Assembly: GCA_002068715.1 (NCBI GenBank)
Contig: MWAR01000616.1
Span: forward strand, 1-15,166
Length of the DNA: 15,166 bases
Source of the DNA: a bacterium ADurb.Bin374
Lineage (GTDB): Bacteria; Riflebacteria; Ozemobacteria; Ozemobacterales; Ozemobacteraceae
Direction: 5' to 3'
A program made the translations under genes and the position numbers. The notes under the pieces are model-generated. The model was not told the DNA's origin and did not search any database. It saw nothing but the letters and a program-made list of their open reading frames with translations. Positions 7,086-14,635 of this stretch are shown one piece after another. The stretch's first letter is position 1; the number at the start of each line of letters is the position of its first letter.

Positions 7086-8566
7086 TGATCCAGAAGTTCG
7101 TCGCCGACACGTATCACGAAGCGCACCTGAAGGCCCGCATGGAGCTGGGCGAGGATCTCATCGTCATTCAGACCAAGACATTCCCCCAAAAAATATGGGG
7201 TGGTATATATTCTCGGGAAGTCGTCGAACTGACCGTCGCCGCGGCTCGGGACAAAAAAGAGCCCCCTGTCGTCTCCGCCCCCGTCCGGCCCGCCCCCTCC
7301 GAGGAAATCACCTCTGCCCCGGTGCCCCCTAAAGCCGTCTTGTCTTCCCGGACCGCGCCGTATCCGGCATCATCAGGGGCGACCCAGCGACCACGGACCG
7401 ACGCGGCCACGGCAAAGTCGCATCATACCGGCCCCCAGGGACTTCGCCGGGTGCACGGGATCCGCTCGAATCAGGAAGGCATGGCCGAACCTCATTCCCA
7501 GCGTATCGAAGAGGAAGCCCAGCAGACGGCAAAGACCCTCGAGCTGCTCGACGCCATCATCAAGCATCGCAACAACAAGCAACCAGCGGCCCCGTCCACG
7601 CAGGCCGCCCCGCCCCGAATGGCCGCAGCCGCCGCGCTCCGGCCCCCGATCGATGAATCCTCGGACCGGCCATCGTTGAACTCGCTAGAACAGAGGCTCA
7701 ACGAACTGTTCTCCCTCATCCGCGACATGAAGACCTCCGCCGGTCAGGCTCTCGAGACGCAGGCAGCGGCCGTTCCCGCCGGGCTGATGCACCTGAAACG
7801 CCAGTTTCAGAACCAGGAGTTCCCGGCTGAAATCATCGACGAATTCATCGAGAGACTGGGCAAGGAACTCCCGCCGCTGTCCATTCACAATGAAAAAATC
7901 GTTTTCGACGAGACCGCGAAATGGCTGAAGCGGCTTCTCCACTTCACGCCGCACCCGCAGCCGACGCGCCCCGGCCCCCAGATTTTCGCCCTCATCGGTC
8001 CCACCGGCGTCGGAAAGACGACGACGATCGCCAAGCTGGCAGCGACGTATGCCCTGAATGTGAAAGACCGGAAATCCGTCGCGCTGTTCACGCTCGACAC
8101 ATACCGAATCGGAGGCACGCAACAACTCGATCAGTATGCGAATCTGATCGACGCCACCATGGAAGTGCTCTACGAGCCGGACGACGTTCTTCCCGCTCTC
8201 GAACGCCACCAGGACAAGGACATCATTCTCGTCGACACGGCGGGACGGTGCCCGAAAGACGCCGTCGAGCTCGGGAATCTGAGGAACTTCATCAATCTCT
8301 TCGGGCCCATTCGGACCTACCTTGTTCTCTCCGCGACGACGAAGTATTCAGACATGCACGACACCGTCAGGCGATTCCAGCAGGTCGGTTTCGACGAACT
8401 GATTTTCACCAAGGTCGACGAGACCGACACAATCGGCCCCCTCGTCTCCCTGCTGTACCGAACGGCACTTCCGCTCGCATATCTGACCGACGGCCAGGAC
8501 GTTCCCGACAATTTCATGCCTGCGTCGGCGGAGTATTTCGTCTCCAGGTTTGCAGGAACCTGCTGA
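7082..8566 (+). CDS. flhF: Flagellar biosynthesis SRP-type GTPase FlhF
   Basis: FlhF is a signal-recognition-particle family GTPase that recruits early flagellar components to the assembly site. The 494-aa product has a short conserved N-terminal B domain (1-55, QKFVADTYHEAHLKARMELG), a long low-complexity Pro/Ala/Ser linker (about 58-200), an N domain (about 200-295) and the G domain. Visible GTPase motifs are GPTGVGKTTT (306-315), DTYRIGGTQQL (339-349), DTAGR (385-389), TKVDE (443-447) and GQDVPDN (471-477). The first codon can be GTG at 7082, overlapping the flhG stop (7083-7085), or ATG at 7085; the latter would begin MIQKF, closer to other FlhF proteins. The stop lies within a hairpin followed by a T-run. 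It lies directly upstream of cheA, as flh genes often do in fla/che loci. Confidence 0.95.
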   Translation: MMIQKFVADTYHEAHLKARMELGEDLIVIQTKTFPQKIWGGIYSREVVELTVAAARDKKEPPVVSAPVRPAPSEEITSAPVPPKAVLSSRTAPYPASSGATQRPRTDAATAKSHHTGPQGLRRVHGIRSNQEGMAEPHSQRIEEEAQQTAKTLELLDAIIKHRNNKQPAAPSTQAAPPRMAAAAALRPPIDESSDRPSLNSLEQRLNELFSLIRDMKTSAGQALETQAAAVPAGLMHLKRQFQNQEFPAEIIDEFIERLGKELPPLSIHNEKIVFDETAKWLKRLLHFTPHPQPTRPGPQIFALIGPTGVGKTTTIAKLAATYALNVKDRKSVALFTLDTYRIGGTQQLDQYANLIDATMEVLYEPDDVLPALERHQDKDIILVDTAGRCPKDAVELGNLRNFINLFGPIRTYLVLSATTKYSDMHDTVRRFQQVGFDELIFTKVDETDTIGPLVSLLYRTALPLAYLTDGQDVPDNFMPASAEYFVSRFAGTC

Positions 8567-8572
8567 TTTTTT
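8545..8572 (+). terminator. Possible intrinsic terminator after flhF
   Basis: CAGGTT (8545-8550) and AACCTG (8557-8562) can form a 6-bp stem with a 6-base loop. After four more bases, which include the flhF TGA stop (8564-8566), comes a run of six T (8567-8572). The stem has only three G-C pairs, so it could be a weak terminator or attenuator rather than a full stop between the flagellar and chemotaxis genes. Confidence 0.4.
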
Positions 8573-8660
8573 CGAGCAACCGGCCCGACCCGCTTTTCGC
8601 CGTGCCATCGAGCATCCAGTTTCCGCCACCGCCGCACTCGCACATTTTTCTCATTTCCTG

Positions 8661-8666
8661 TATACT
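8661..8666 (+). promoter_or_regulatory. Possible sigma70-type -10 box upstream of cheA
   Basis: TATACT differs from the -10 consensus TATAAT at one position and lies in an AT-richer patch of the 171-bp flhF-cheA gap, 71 bp before the cheA start. No good -35 box stands at 16-18 bp upstream, and the bases before it do not make an extended -10. I see no sigma28 or sigma54 motif in the gap. Together with the hairpin at 8545-8572 it hints at separate transcription of the che genes. Confidence 0.25.
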
Positions 8667-8737
8667 CTGAAGGTTGACCACGCCTCATTCGTGACACCTT
8701 GAACGACAGCCAGACGAGGTAAAGGGAGCCGGCTCCG

Positions 8738-11029
8738 GTGGATATCGACCTTTCCCAATATATGGGCATGTATATCGACGGTTCGAAAGAGAACCTCGAT
8801 ATGATGGACAAGATGCTCCTGAACCTGGAGCAGAATCCCAACGACATCGATTCAGTGGGCGAGATTTTCCGCGCTGCCCACACCCTCAAGGGCATGTCGG
8901 CCACCATGGGATTCGAAAAGGTCGCCCATCTCACCCACGAGATGGAGAACATTCTCGACAAGCTCCGCAACAAGGAAATTCCCGTCACGACCATCGTCGT
9001 CGACGTTCTGTTCGAAACGTTCGACGTCCTGCGCATTCTCGTCAACGACAGCATTTCCTCCTCGGACTCGAACGTGAATCTCGATGCCATTTCGAAAAAG
9101 CTGCTGGATGTTGCCGGCACGAACACGCAACAAGAGAGTCAGGCCGCTTCGGCGCAGTCAGCACCGGCCGAGACGGGCCCTGAGCTTTCAGGCATCATCC
9201 TGAACGAGTTCGAACTCCAGGTTATCGTCGAAGGGGAACAGCGCGGCTCGCACATTTTCCTGCTCCAGGTCACTCTGGTTGCAGACTGTCTGCTCAAAGC
9301 ACCGCGCGCGTTCATGGTCGTGCGCAATCTCGAAGAGCTCAAATGCGAGATCATCAAATCCGTTCCCGAGATCAAGGACCTCGAGGAAGAGAAGTTTGAT
9401 CTCTCGTTCAAAATGCTTCTGATCACCCCGACGGAGGCCGACGACGTCAAGATCGGGATCGAGTCGATTTCCGAAATCGAGACCGTCCGCGTGACGACCC
9501 TCACATCGGACGATCTGCGTATTCCGCAGCCCGAGGTGCCGCCCCAGGCTCAGTCGATCGAGCAGGCGGCGCCTCGGAGCATCCAGCCTCCGCCGCCAGC
9601 CCCAGAGCCGTCGCAGTATCAGAAGCCGGCTCAACGAACGCCGGCACCCACGGCCGCACGGTCGACCGCATCGTCCCTCCCCACAGCGCCGTCGCGTCAG
9701 GTCCCCCAGGCCGCCACCAGGAAGCCCGTTTCGACATCCGCCGTGGCTGCACCGCCACCCTCCCCGCCTCCGCCGACCCCGCCGGCTGGCGGTGGAAAGC
9801 CGCCCGCCGGGCAACCGCCGAAACCGGGAACAGGGATGGGGGACAAGCGCAGCAGCCAGACCGTCCGCGTCGACATGCATCGTCTGGACGACCTGATGAA
9901 CCTGGTCGGAGAACTGGTCATCAACCGCACGCGGCTCGCCGACATCGGGGCCGCGCACAAATTGAAGGACCTGAACGAGACGCTGACGCGCGTTTCCCAG
10001 ATCAGCAGCTCGCTTCAAAACGTCGTCATGCAGGTGCGCATGGTGCCCATCGAGCAGGTCTTCGACCGTTTTCCCCGCATGACGCGCGATCTCTCGAAAA
10101 AGCTGGACAAGAAAATCGACCTCGTCATCGAGGGCAAAGAAACCGAAATGGACAGAACCGTGATCGACGAGATCGGCGATCCGATGGTCCACATCATCCG
10201 AAATTCTATAGATCATGGAATAGAACTTCCTGCCGAGCGCGTCGCCCGGGGCAAAAGCGATACGGGCACAATTCACCTCATCGCACGTCACGAGGGAAAC
10301 CACGTCATCATCGAGGTTCGCGACGACGGCCGGGGCATCGATCCGTCGATCGTCGGTCCCATCGCGATCAGACGGGGCCTCTTCACGCAGGAACAGATCG
10401 AAAAGATGCCCCCGGAGGAAATCGTCAAGATCGTCTTCCTGCCCGGATTCTCGACGGCACAAACCGTCACGGACATTTCCGGGCGAGGCGTCGGCATGGA
10501 CGCGGTGAAGGCGAAGATCGACGAACTCAACGGCTCCCTCGACGTCGAATCGAAGATCGGCATCGGCACGCGCGTCATAATCAAGCTTCCCCTCACGCTC
10601 GCGATTCTGCCGGCCCTCATGGTGAAGCTCGGCTCCGAAACCTACGCCATTCCGCTTGGTTCCGTTCAGGAGACAATGGATATCTCGAAGGGCGACGTCA
10701 ACATCGTTCAGCACCAGGAAGTGACCCTACTGCGCGGAGAAGTCCTGCCGATCATCAGGTTGAGAAAAGAACTGAACGTGCCGAAAATGAGCGACGAGAA
10801 GGAAAGAGACGACGAGCTGTCGATCGTCGTCTGCGCGTCGGGCGAAAAGCGGGCAGGATTCATGGTAGACGAACTGCTCGGCCAGCAGGAAATCGTCATC
10901 AAGTCACTGGGCAATCTGCTGAGCGGGCTGTCCGGAATCATGGGCGCAACGATGCGTGGCGACGGAAGCATCGCGCTGATCCTGGACATTCCGTCGTTCT
11001 TCCAGACGAAGAGTCAGGCACGAACCTGA
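8738..11029 (+). CDS. cheA: Chemotaxis histidine kinase CheA
   Basis: CheA autophosphorylates in receptor arrays and passes phosphate to CheY and CheB. The 763-aa product has all five domains. P1/Hpt (1-105) carries the phospho-accepting H48 in FRAAHTLKG. P2 (about 157-258) is the response-regulator docking domain. A Pro-rich linker (283-366) is followed by P3 dimerisation (about 376-440, LDDLMNLVGELVINRTRL) and P4 kinase with N box HIIRNSIDHGIE (485-496), G1 VRDDGRGID (527-535), F box FLPGFSTA (567-574) and G2 GRGVGMDAV (582-590). P5, the CheW-like domain, spans 617-757. The start is GTG at 8738, with GGGAG at 8724-8728 nine bases upstream. The 171-bp upstream gap may hold its own promoter. 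It is followed after 25 bp by a paralogue sharing its P1-P2 half. Confidence 0.97.
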   Translation: MDIDLSQYMGMYIDGSKENLDMMDKMLLNLEQNPNDIDSVGEIFRAAHTLKGMSATMGFEKVAHLTHEMENILDKLRNKEIPVTTIVVDVLFETFDVLRILVNDSISSSDSNVNLDAISKKLLDVAGTNTQQESQAASAQSAPAETGPELSGIILNEFELQVIVEGEQRGSHIFLLQVTLVADCLLKAPRAFMVVRNLEELKCEIIKSVPEIKDLEEEKFDLSFKMLLITPTEADDVKIGIESISEIETVRVTTLTSDDLRIPQPEVPPQAQSIEQAAPRSIQPPPPAPEPSQYQKPAQRTPAPTAARSTASSLPTAPSRQVPQAATRKPVSTSAVAAPPPSPPPPTPPAGGGKPPAGQPPKPGTGMGDKRSSQTVRVDMHRLDDLMNLVGELVINRTRLADIGAAHKLKDLNETLTRVSQISSSLQNVVMQVRMVPIEQVFDRFPRMTRDLSKKLDKKIDLVIEGKETEMDRTVIDEIGDPMVHIIRNSIDHGIELPAERVARGKSDTGTIHLIARHEGNHVIIEVRDDGRGIDPSIVGPIAIRRGLFTQEQIEKMPPEEIVKIVFLPGFSTAQTVTDISGRGVGMDAVKAKIDELNGSLDVESKIGIGTRVIIKLPLTLAILPALMVKLGSETYAIPLGSVQETMDISKGDVNIVQHQEVTLLRGEVLPIIRLRKELNVPKMSDEKERDDELSIVVCASGEKRAGFMVDELLGQQEIVIKSLGNLLSGLSGIMGATMRGDGSIALILDIPSFFQTKSQART

Positions 11030-11054
11030 GGGAAAACAGACCAAGGAGTCCGCG

Positions 11055-12704
11055 GTGGATCTCGACCTTCAACAATATATGGGTGCCTATATCGACGATT
11101 CGAAGGAAAACCTCGATCTGATGGACCGCATGCTCCTCGCGATGGAGCAGAATCCCGGCAATATCAGCGCCATCGAGGACATCTTCCGTGCGGCGCACAC
11201 GCTCAAAGGCATGTCAGCCACCATGGGCTTCGAGAAGATCGCCCATCTCACCCACGAGATGGAGAGCGTTCTAGACAAACTGCGGAACCGCCAGCTTTCC
11301 GTCTCGCCCCAGCTGATCGATGTCCTGTTCGAAACGTTCGACGTCCTGCGCAATCTCGTGATGGACAGTTTCAACCAGAGCGATTCGCGCATCGATCCGA
11401 AGGAGATCTCACGGAAACTCGTCAGAATTGCCGCCGGAGAGGCATCGGTCCCTGAACGAACCCCGGATGCCGGCGCATCGCCCGGCACCGCCGGAGCTTC
11501 CACCGCGCTCTATCCCCCGGAATTGTCCGACCTGGCCTATTTCGATCTGAGCGAAACCGAACAGGGCAAACTTGTCGAAGCGCACCAGCAGGGAATTCAG
11601 TCGTATCTCCTCAAGGTTTCCCTCGTCCCGGATTGCCTTCTGAAAGGGCCGCGCATCTTCATGATCCTGCGCACGCTCGAGGCGCAGGCGTGCACCATTC
11701 TGAAATCAATCCCCTCCGTGAAAGATCTCGAGAATGAGAAGTTCGACAGAGCCTTCATGATGGTCATCACGACAAGCTCCCCTGAAAAGACCGTCACGGA
11801 CGAGATCGAGTCCGTCTCCGAGGTGGAGAAAGCCGAGTTGTTCTCGATTCCCGGGGCCGGAGCGGCTCCCGAAGCCGCCTTTCCCGAAGAATCCCCGCCC
11901 CAGCCCGAGCCTGAGCCGGAACCTGAGCCTGAGCCGGAACCCGAACTCCCGCACGAACCTGAGCCGAGCCTGCCTCCCGAACAGGAACCAGAGCCGGAAC
12001 CCGAGCCGGAATCCATACAGCCGGTCGAGCAGGCGCAGCCGCTTCCGCCGGCCCCCTCGCCTGCGCGCCAGCCACGGCAACTCGCTCCCTCGCGCGAGCG
12101 GCCGAGGCAGACCGCTCAGCCCGCGCCGGTTCCGCCGCCTGTAAAACAGACTCCCAGACAGCCCGCGAAGCCGCAGGCACAAGAAGTTTTCCAGCCCCCG
12201 GACGAGCCCGGCTCCTTCCAGGGCGGAGGGAACAACGATTCGAATGACGAAGACCTCGACTCCCAGAAGGAAGTCGTCGAACTAGTCCAGCTGGTCAGCT
12301 TCCAGATGGCCGGCGAAACGTATGCTCTGGGAATCAAACAGGTGGAAGGCATCATCAACATGCTGCCGATGACCCGGGTCCCGAAATCGCCGGCCCATAT
12401 CGAGGGCGTCATCAATCTCCGCGGTGAGATATTACCCGTTATAAATTTGAGACGTCGTCTCAAGCTGACCGAGAAGGCGGACATTCGCGAAGACCAGATC
12501 ATGATCCTCTCGTTCGAGCGGGAAAAGGTCAAGGTCGGTTTTTTGGTCGACCGCGTCCAGGAAGTCCTGCGACTGCCGCAGACATCGATCGAGCCGCCCT
12601 CTCACGTGAGCGAAGGGGTGAACGTCGAGCATCTGCGAGGCGTGGGCAAACTCGGCAACAAGATCATCATCCTGCTGAACGCTGAGAAGATCGTCTTCGG
12701 CTGA
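11055..12704 (+). CDS. Hpt-P2-CheW protein, kinase-less CheA paralogue
   Basis: This 549-aa protein starts like the CheA upstream. Its Hpt domain (1-105, H48 in FRAAHTLKG) matches CheA P1 at 72 of the first 100 residues by my count, and a P2-like domain follows (about 170-265). There is then no P3 dimerisation or P4 kinase domain. A Pro-rich linker (about 280-385), including seven consecutive Pro-Glu pairs (284-297), leads to a canonical CheW domain (about 408-548; VSFQMAGETYALGIKQVEGI, HIEGVINLRGEILPVINLR). It should bind receptor arrays through CheW and could be phosphorylated in trans by CheA; both are inferences. Rhodobacter sphaeroides CheA3, which has P1 and P5 but no kinase, is a partial precedent. 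GTG start at 11055 with AGGAG at 11044-11048. It probably shares a transcript with cheA. Confidence 0.92.
   Translation: MDLDLQQYMGAYIDDSKENLDLMDRMLLAMEQNPGNISAIEDIFRAAHTLKGMSATMGFEKIAHLTHEMESVLDKLRNRQLSVSPQLIDVLFETFDVLRNLVMDSFNQSDSRIDPKEISRKLVRIAAGEASVPERTPDAGASPGTAGASTALYPPELSDLAYFDLSETEQGKLVEAHQQGIQSYLLKVSLVPDCLLKGPRIFMILRTLEAQACTILKSIPSVKDLENEKFDRAFMMVITTSSPEKTVTDEIESVSEVEKAELFSIPGAGAAPEAAFPEESPPQPEPEPEPEPEPEPELPHEPEPSLPPEQEPEPEPEPESIQPVEQAQPLPPAPSPARQPRQLAPSRERPRQTAQPAPVPPPVKQTPRQPAKPQAQEVFQPPDEPGSFQGGGNNDSNDEDLDSQKEVVELVQLVSFQMAGETYALGIKQVEGIINMLPMTRVPKSPAHIEGVINLRGEILPVINLRRRLKLTEKADIREDQIMILSFEREKVKVGFLVDRVQEVLRLPQTSIEPPSHVSEGVNVEHLRGVGKLGNKIIILLNAEKIVFG
11904..12012 (+). repeat. Pro-Glu coding repeat in the CheA-paralogue linker
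   Basis: Repeated CCNGAR codons encode seven Pro-Glu pairs in a row (11904-11945), then shorter PE runs up to 12012. The CCGGAACCTGAGCCTGAG unit is partly repeated, so the block looks built by slippage or short duplication. A Pro-Glu rod is expected to be extended and stiff, acting as a spacer between the P2 and CheW domains. The linker of the neighbouring CheA is Pro/Ala/Ser-rich instead and has no such run. Confidence 0.75.
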
Positions 12705-12706
12705 CC

Positions 12707-13930
12707 TCAACCGTTGGCGGTTTTCGCCATGATGCGCTTGGCCGAGTTGCGGACCATGTCGTTTCCGTCCTCGATCAGCGTTTCGGCCAGCCTGTAGAGA
12801 TTCGGCAGAGGAAGCTTCCCCAGCGCCTCGATCGCGTTCAGCCGGTTGAACCATTCCCCGTCCCGCAGGAACGGCTCGATGGCTGGCGCCGCTTCGGCAA
12901 AACCCAGATCGCCGATCGCATCGAGTGAGAACACGAGCATCGAACGGTCGGAAAGGGTTTTCACCATCGGTTCGAGCAGCCTCCGGTCGTGAATCTGGCC
13001 CATGACCCGGATGAGATTCACCTTCAGATCGCGATTCCCGGTGTTCAGCTGGCCGATCATATAGGGGATGTCGAGATGGCCGACCTTCGAAAGCGCCTCG
13101 ATCGTTCCGCTCCTGACCTGCACCGATGGATCGATGAGCGAGCGCACCAGGGGGGGGACGGCATTCGGGGCTTTCGCCTGGCCGAGCGCCTCGACGATGC
13201 GCTTCCGCAGAAACCATTCCGGGTGCGAAAGATGCCTTTCGAGAACGTCGACGGCTTCTTTCGTGCCGACACGTCCTAGACCTTTCACTCCGTACAGCCC
13301 CAGGCCAAGCGGGTCCTTTTCGAGAGCGGCGACGAAGTGAGGAAACGCCTGAACGGTGCCGGCCTCGGCGAAGAACTTGAGAACCCAGCCCTGGCGGTCG
13401 ATTCCGAGGCGGCCGTATTCTTTCAGCAGTTCGGGGGAAAGCAGGTCGGCGACCGGAGCAAGCACTTTTTCGGCGGCGGCGAGCTTCACTTCATCGGGGC
13501 ATTTCAGCAGCAGATCCGTCAGCGCCTTGTGCGCGGCAGGTGTTCCGAACGTCATGAGCGCCTTGATCGCAGCGATCGAGACGGGAATATGCTTCGAAGA
13601 AAGCGCCTGGATGAGCGGTTCGACGGCAAGCTGGTGGCGGAGTTCCGCCAGGATCAGGGCGGCCCAGACAAACCGGTCGGGGCGCTTTTCATCGAGTTCG
13701 CCGATAAGGGCGGCGGGGGCGGATTCCCTCAAAGGGCCTTTGAACAGGTCGGCGACGAGCGACTTCGCGATCGCGTTCGAGCCGTCGAACGCCTGCAGAA
13801 GGACCGGAACGGACTCGGTCATGTTCTGCCGGATCTGCGGAAGGACACGCTCGGCGAACGTCTCGGGAGCGGCATACGCCTTTTCGAGCAGTTCGGCGGT
13901 CGCCCGCCCGTTTGTCTGTGCCCCGGTCAT
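12707..13930 (-). CDS. HEAT-repeat protein
   Basis: The 407-aa product is made largely of tandem helical repeats of the HEAT / PBS-lyase type, a scaffold for protein contacts. Repeat units can be seen at about 102-135 (LAVEPLIQAL...AIKALMTFG), 208-232 (YGVKGLGRVGTKEAVDVLERHL), 238-268 (LRKRIVEALGQAKAPNAVPPLVRSL), 270-300, 302-328, 332-356 (SLDAIGDLGFAEAAPAIEPFL) and 360-400. There is no signal peptide or membrane segment and no catalytic domain that I recognise, so its partner and role are unknown. ATG at 13930 lies 3 bp after the stop of the upstream small gene, suggesting one leftward transcript. Its stop is tail to tail with the CheA-like gene, 2 bp apart, with no clear terminator between. 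The position beside chemotaxis genes may be incidental. Confidence 0.85.
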   Translation of the reverse strand: MTGAQTNGRATAELLEKAYAAPETFAERVLPQIRQNMTESVPVLLQAFDGSNAIAKSLVADLFKGPLRESAPAALIGELDEKRPDRFVWAALILAELRHQLAVEPLIQALSSKHIPVSIAAIKALMTFGTPAAHKALTDLLLKCPDEVKLAAAEKVLAPVADLLSPELLKEYGRLGIDRQGWVLKFFAEAGTVQAFPHFVAALEKDPLGLGLYGVKGLGRVGTKEAVDVLERHLSHPEWFLRKRIVEALGQAKAPNAVPPLVRSLIDPSVQVRSGTIEALSKVGHLDIPYMIGQLNTGNRDLKVNLIRVMGQIHDRRLLEPMVKTLSDRSMLVFSLDAIGDLGFAEAAPAIEPFLRDGEWFNRLNAIEALGKLPLPNLYRLAETLIEDGNDMVRNSAKRIMAKTANG

Positions 13931-13933
13931 GGT

Positions 13934-14341
13934 TCAGTTCGTGACCTTGGGGGTGGCCTCGTATTTCTCGAGGGTGAACTGCTCGCAGCCGATATCCTTG
14001 CCGTTGGCGGTGAATTCAAACCGGTAGGTGCCGGATTCGGGAAATTCGAAGTTTTCGAGGACGATCATCGAACGCGCGGTCAGGCCTGCCTGGCCCTCGA
14101 TGCTGGCTGCAAGCGGTTTCGGCAGCAACGGAGCGCCGGACGGCTTGACGATGTTGATGCCGACGTCCCACTTGCCGATCACTTCTTCCCATTCGATGAA
14201 GAGGCAGAGCTTGAGAAACTTGAAGGGAAAGCGCGTCACGAAGAGTTTCGAGGCGAGCACGCCCATCAGGCTCACCCTACCGTTCACTTCCTGGCGGATA
14301 TCCTCGCAGATCAGTACGCTTCTGTATTTGAGCTCGCTCAT
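13934..14341 (-). CDS. Small uncharacterised protein, possibly DUF6941-like
   Basis: The 135-aa soluble protein opens with YRSVLICEDIRQEVNGRVSLMGV, which reminds me of the DUF6941 group of uncharacterised proteins (short opening strand, then a xxNGKxxLxGV turn); this is from memory and tentative. The remainder looks beta-rich, with a middle FIEWEEVIGKWDVGINIV and a late FPESGTYRFEFTANGKDI suggesting a beta-sandwich. There is no signal peptide, membrane helix or cysteine motif. ATG at 14341 is supported by AAAGGA about 10-15 bases upstream; an in-frame TGA lies just before it, so no longer start is possible. The HEAT-repeat gene follows 3 bp downstream, so the two are probably co-transcribed and may act together. 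Confidence 0.75.
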   Translation of the reverse strand: MSELKYRSVLICEDIRQEVNGRVSLMGVLASKLFVTRFPFKFLKLCLFIEWEEVIGKWDVGINIVKPSGAPLLPKPLAASIEGQAGLTARSMIVLENFEFPESGTYRFEFTANGKDIGCEQFTLEKYEATPKVTN

Positions 14342-14486
14342 CGTTCATCGCATCCTTTGCTGACAAGTTGAAGGGCATCGTTTCGTGCCCCGTATGCTAC
14401 CACACCCCCAGCCTCTCCGCCATACTCCCAAAGCCGGAGCATGAGTTTTCACAACACCTGAAGGCCAGAGATACAAAGTCCGTTTT

Positions 14487-14635
14487 ACCACCGAGGTGCA
14501 GAGGAAGAAGTGAGATGAAAAAGAGAAGCGGTGAATACTTCGAATTTCAACATACACAGGACACGAAGAGCATTGAGATCTCACAGAGAGAAATAATCTC
14601 TGCGAAACCTCTGTGGTCATCGTGTTCTCGGTGGT
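14487..14635. repeat. Intergenic dispersed-repeat-like element with dyad symmetry
   Basis: This stretch is visibly richer in A/G and lower in GC than its surroundings. It has 9-bp perfect terminal inverted repeats, ACCACCGAG (14487-14495) and CTCGGTGGT (14627-14635), and an inner hairpin CAGAGA/TCTCTG (14584-14589 and 14597-14602). Segments such as CACAGAGAG and CCTCTGTGGT recall the imperfectly palindromic ACCACAGAGGACACAGAG-type repeats found between genes in many environmental bacteria; that likeness is from memory. It fills most of the 275 bp between the small gene and ruvX, and its right end runs into the ruvX coding region, supplying the last codons. No ORF is evident inside it. Confidence 0.6.

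Noticed and set aside
7187..7212. CCCC/GGGG hairpin with an A-rich loop and TATATAT stretch near the start of flhF
   Set aside because: The stem is only four or five pairs and sits in the conserved B-domain coding part of flhF, with no T-run; no reason to call a terminator or promoter.
9188..10714. Leftward open frame of about 508 codons opposite cheA
   Set aside because: Antisense to the intact CheA P2-P5 region; composition is biased and no domain is visible. A shadow of GC-rich codon usage.
12715..12729. TGGCG/CGCCA hairpin at the convergent gene ends as a bidirectional terminator
   Set aside because: The stem is only 5 bp with no T-run on either strand, and it lies inside the final codons of the HEAT-repeat gene.
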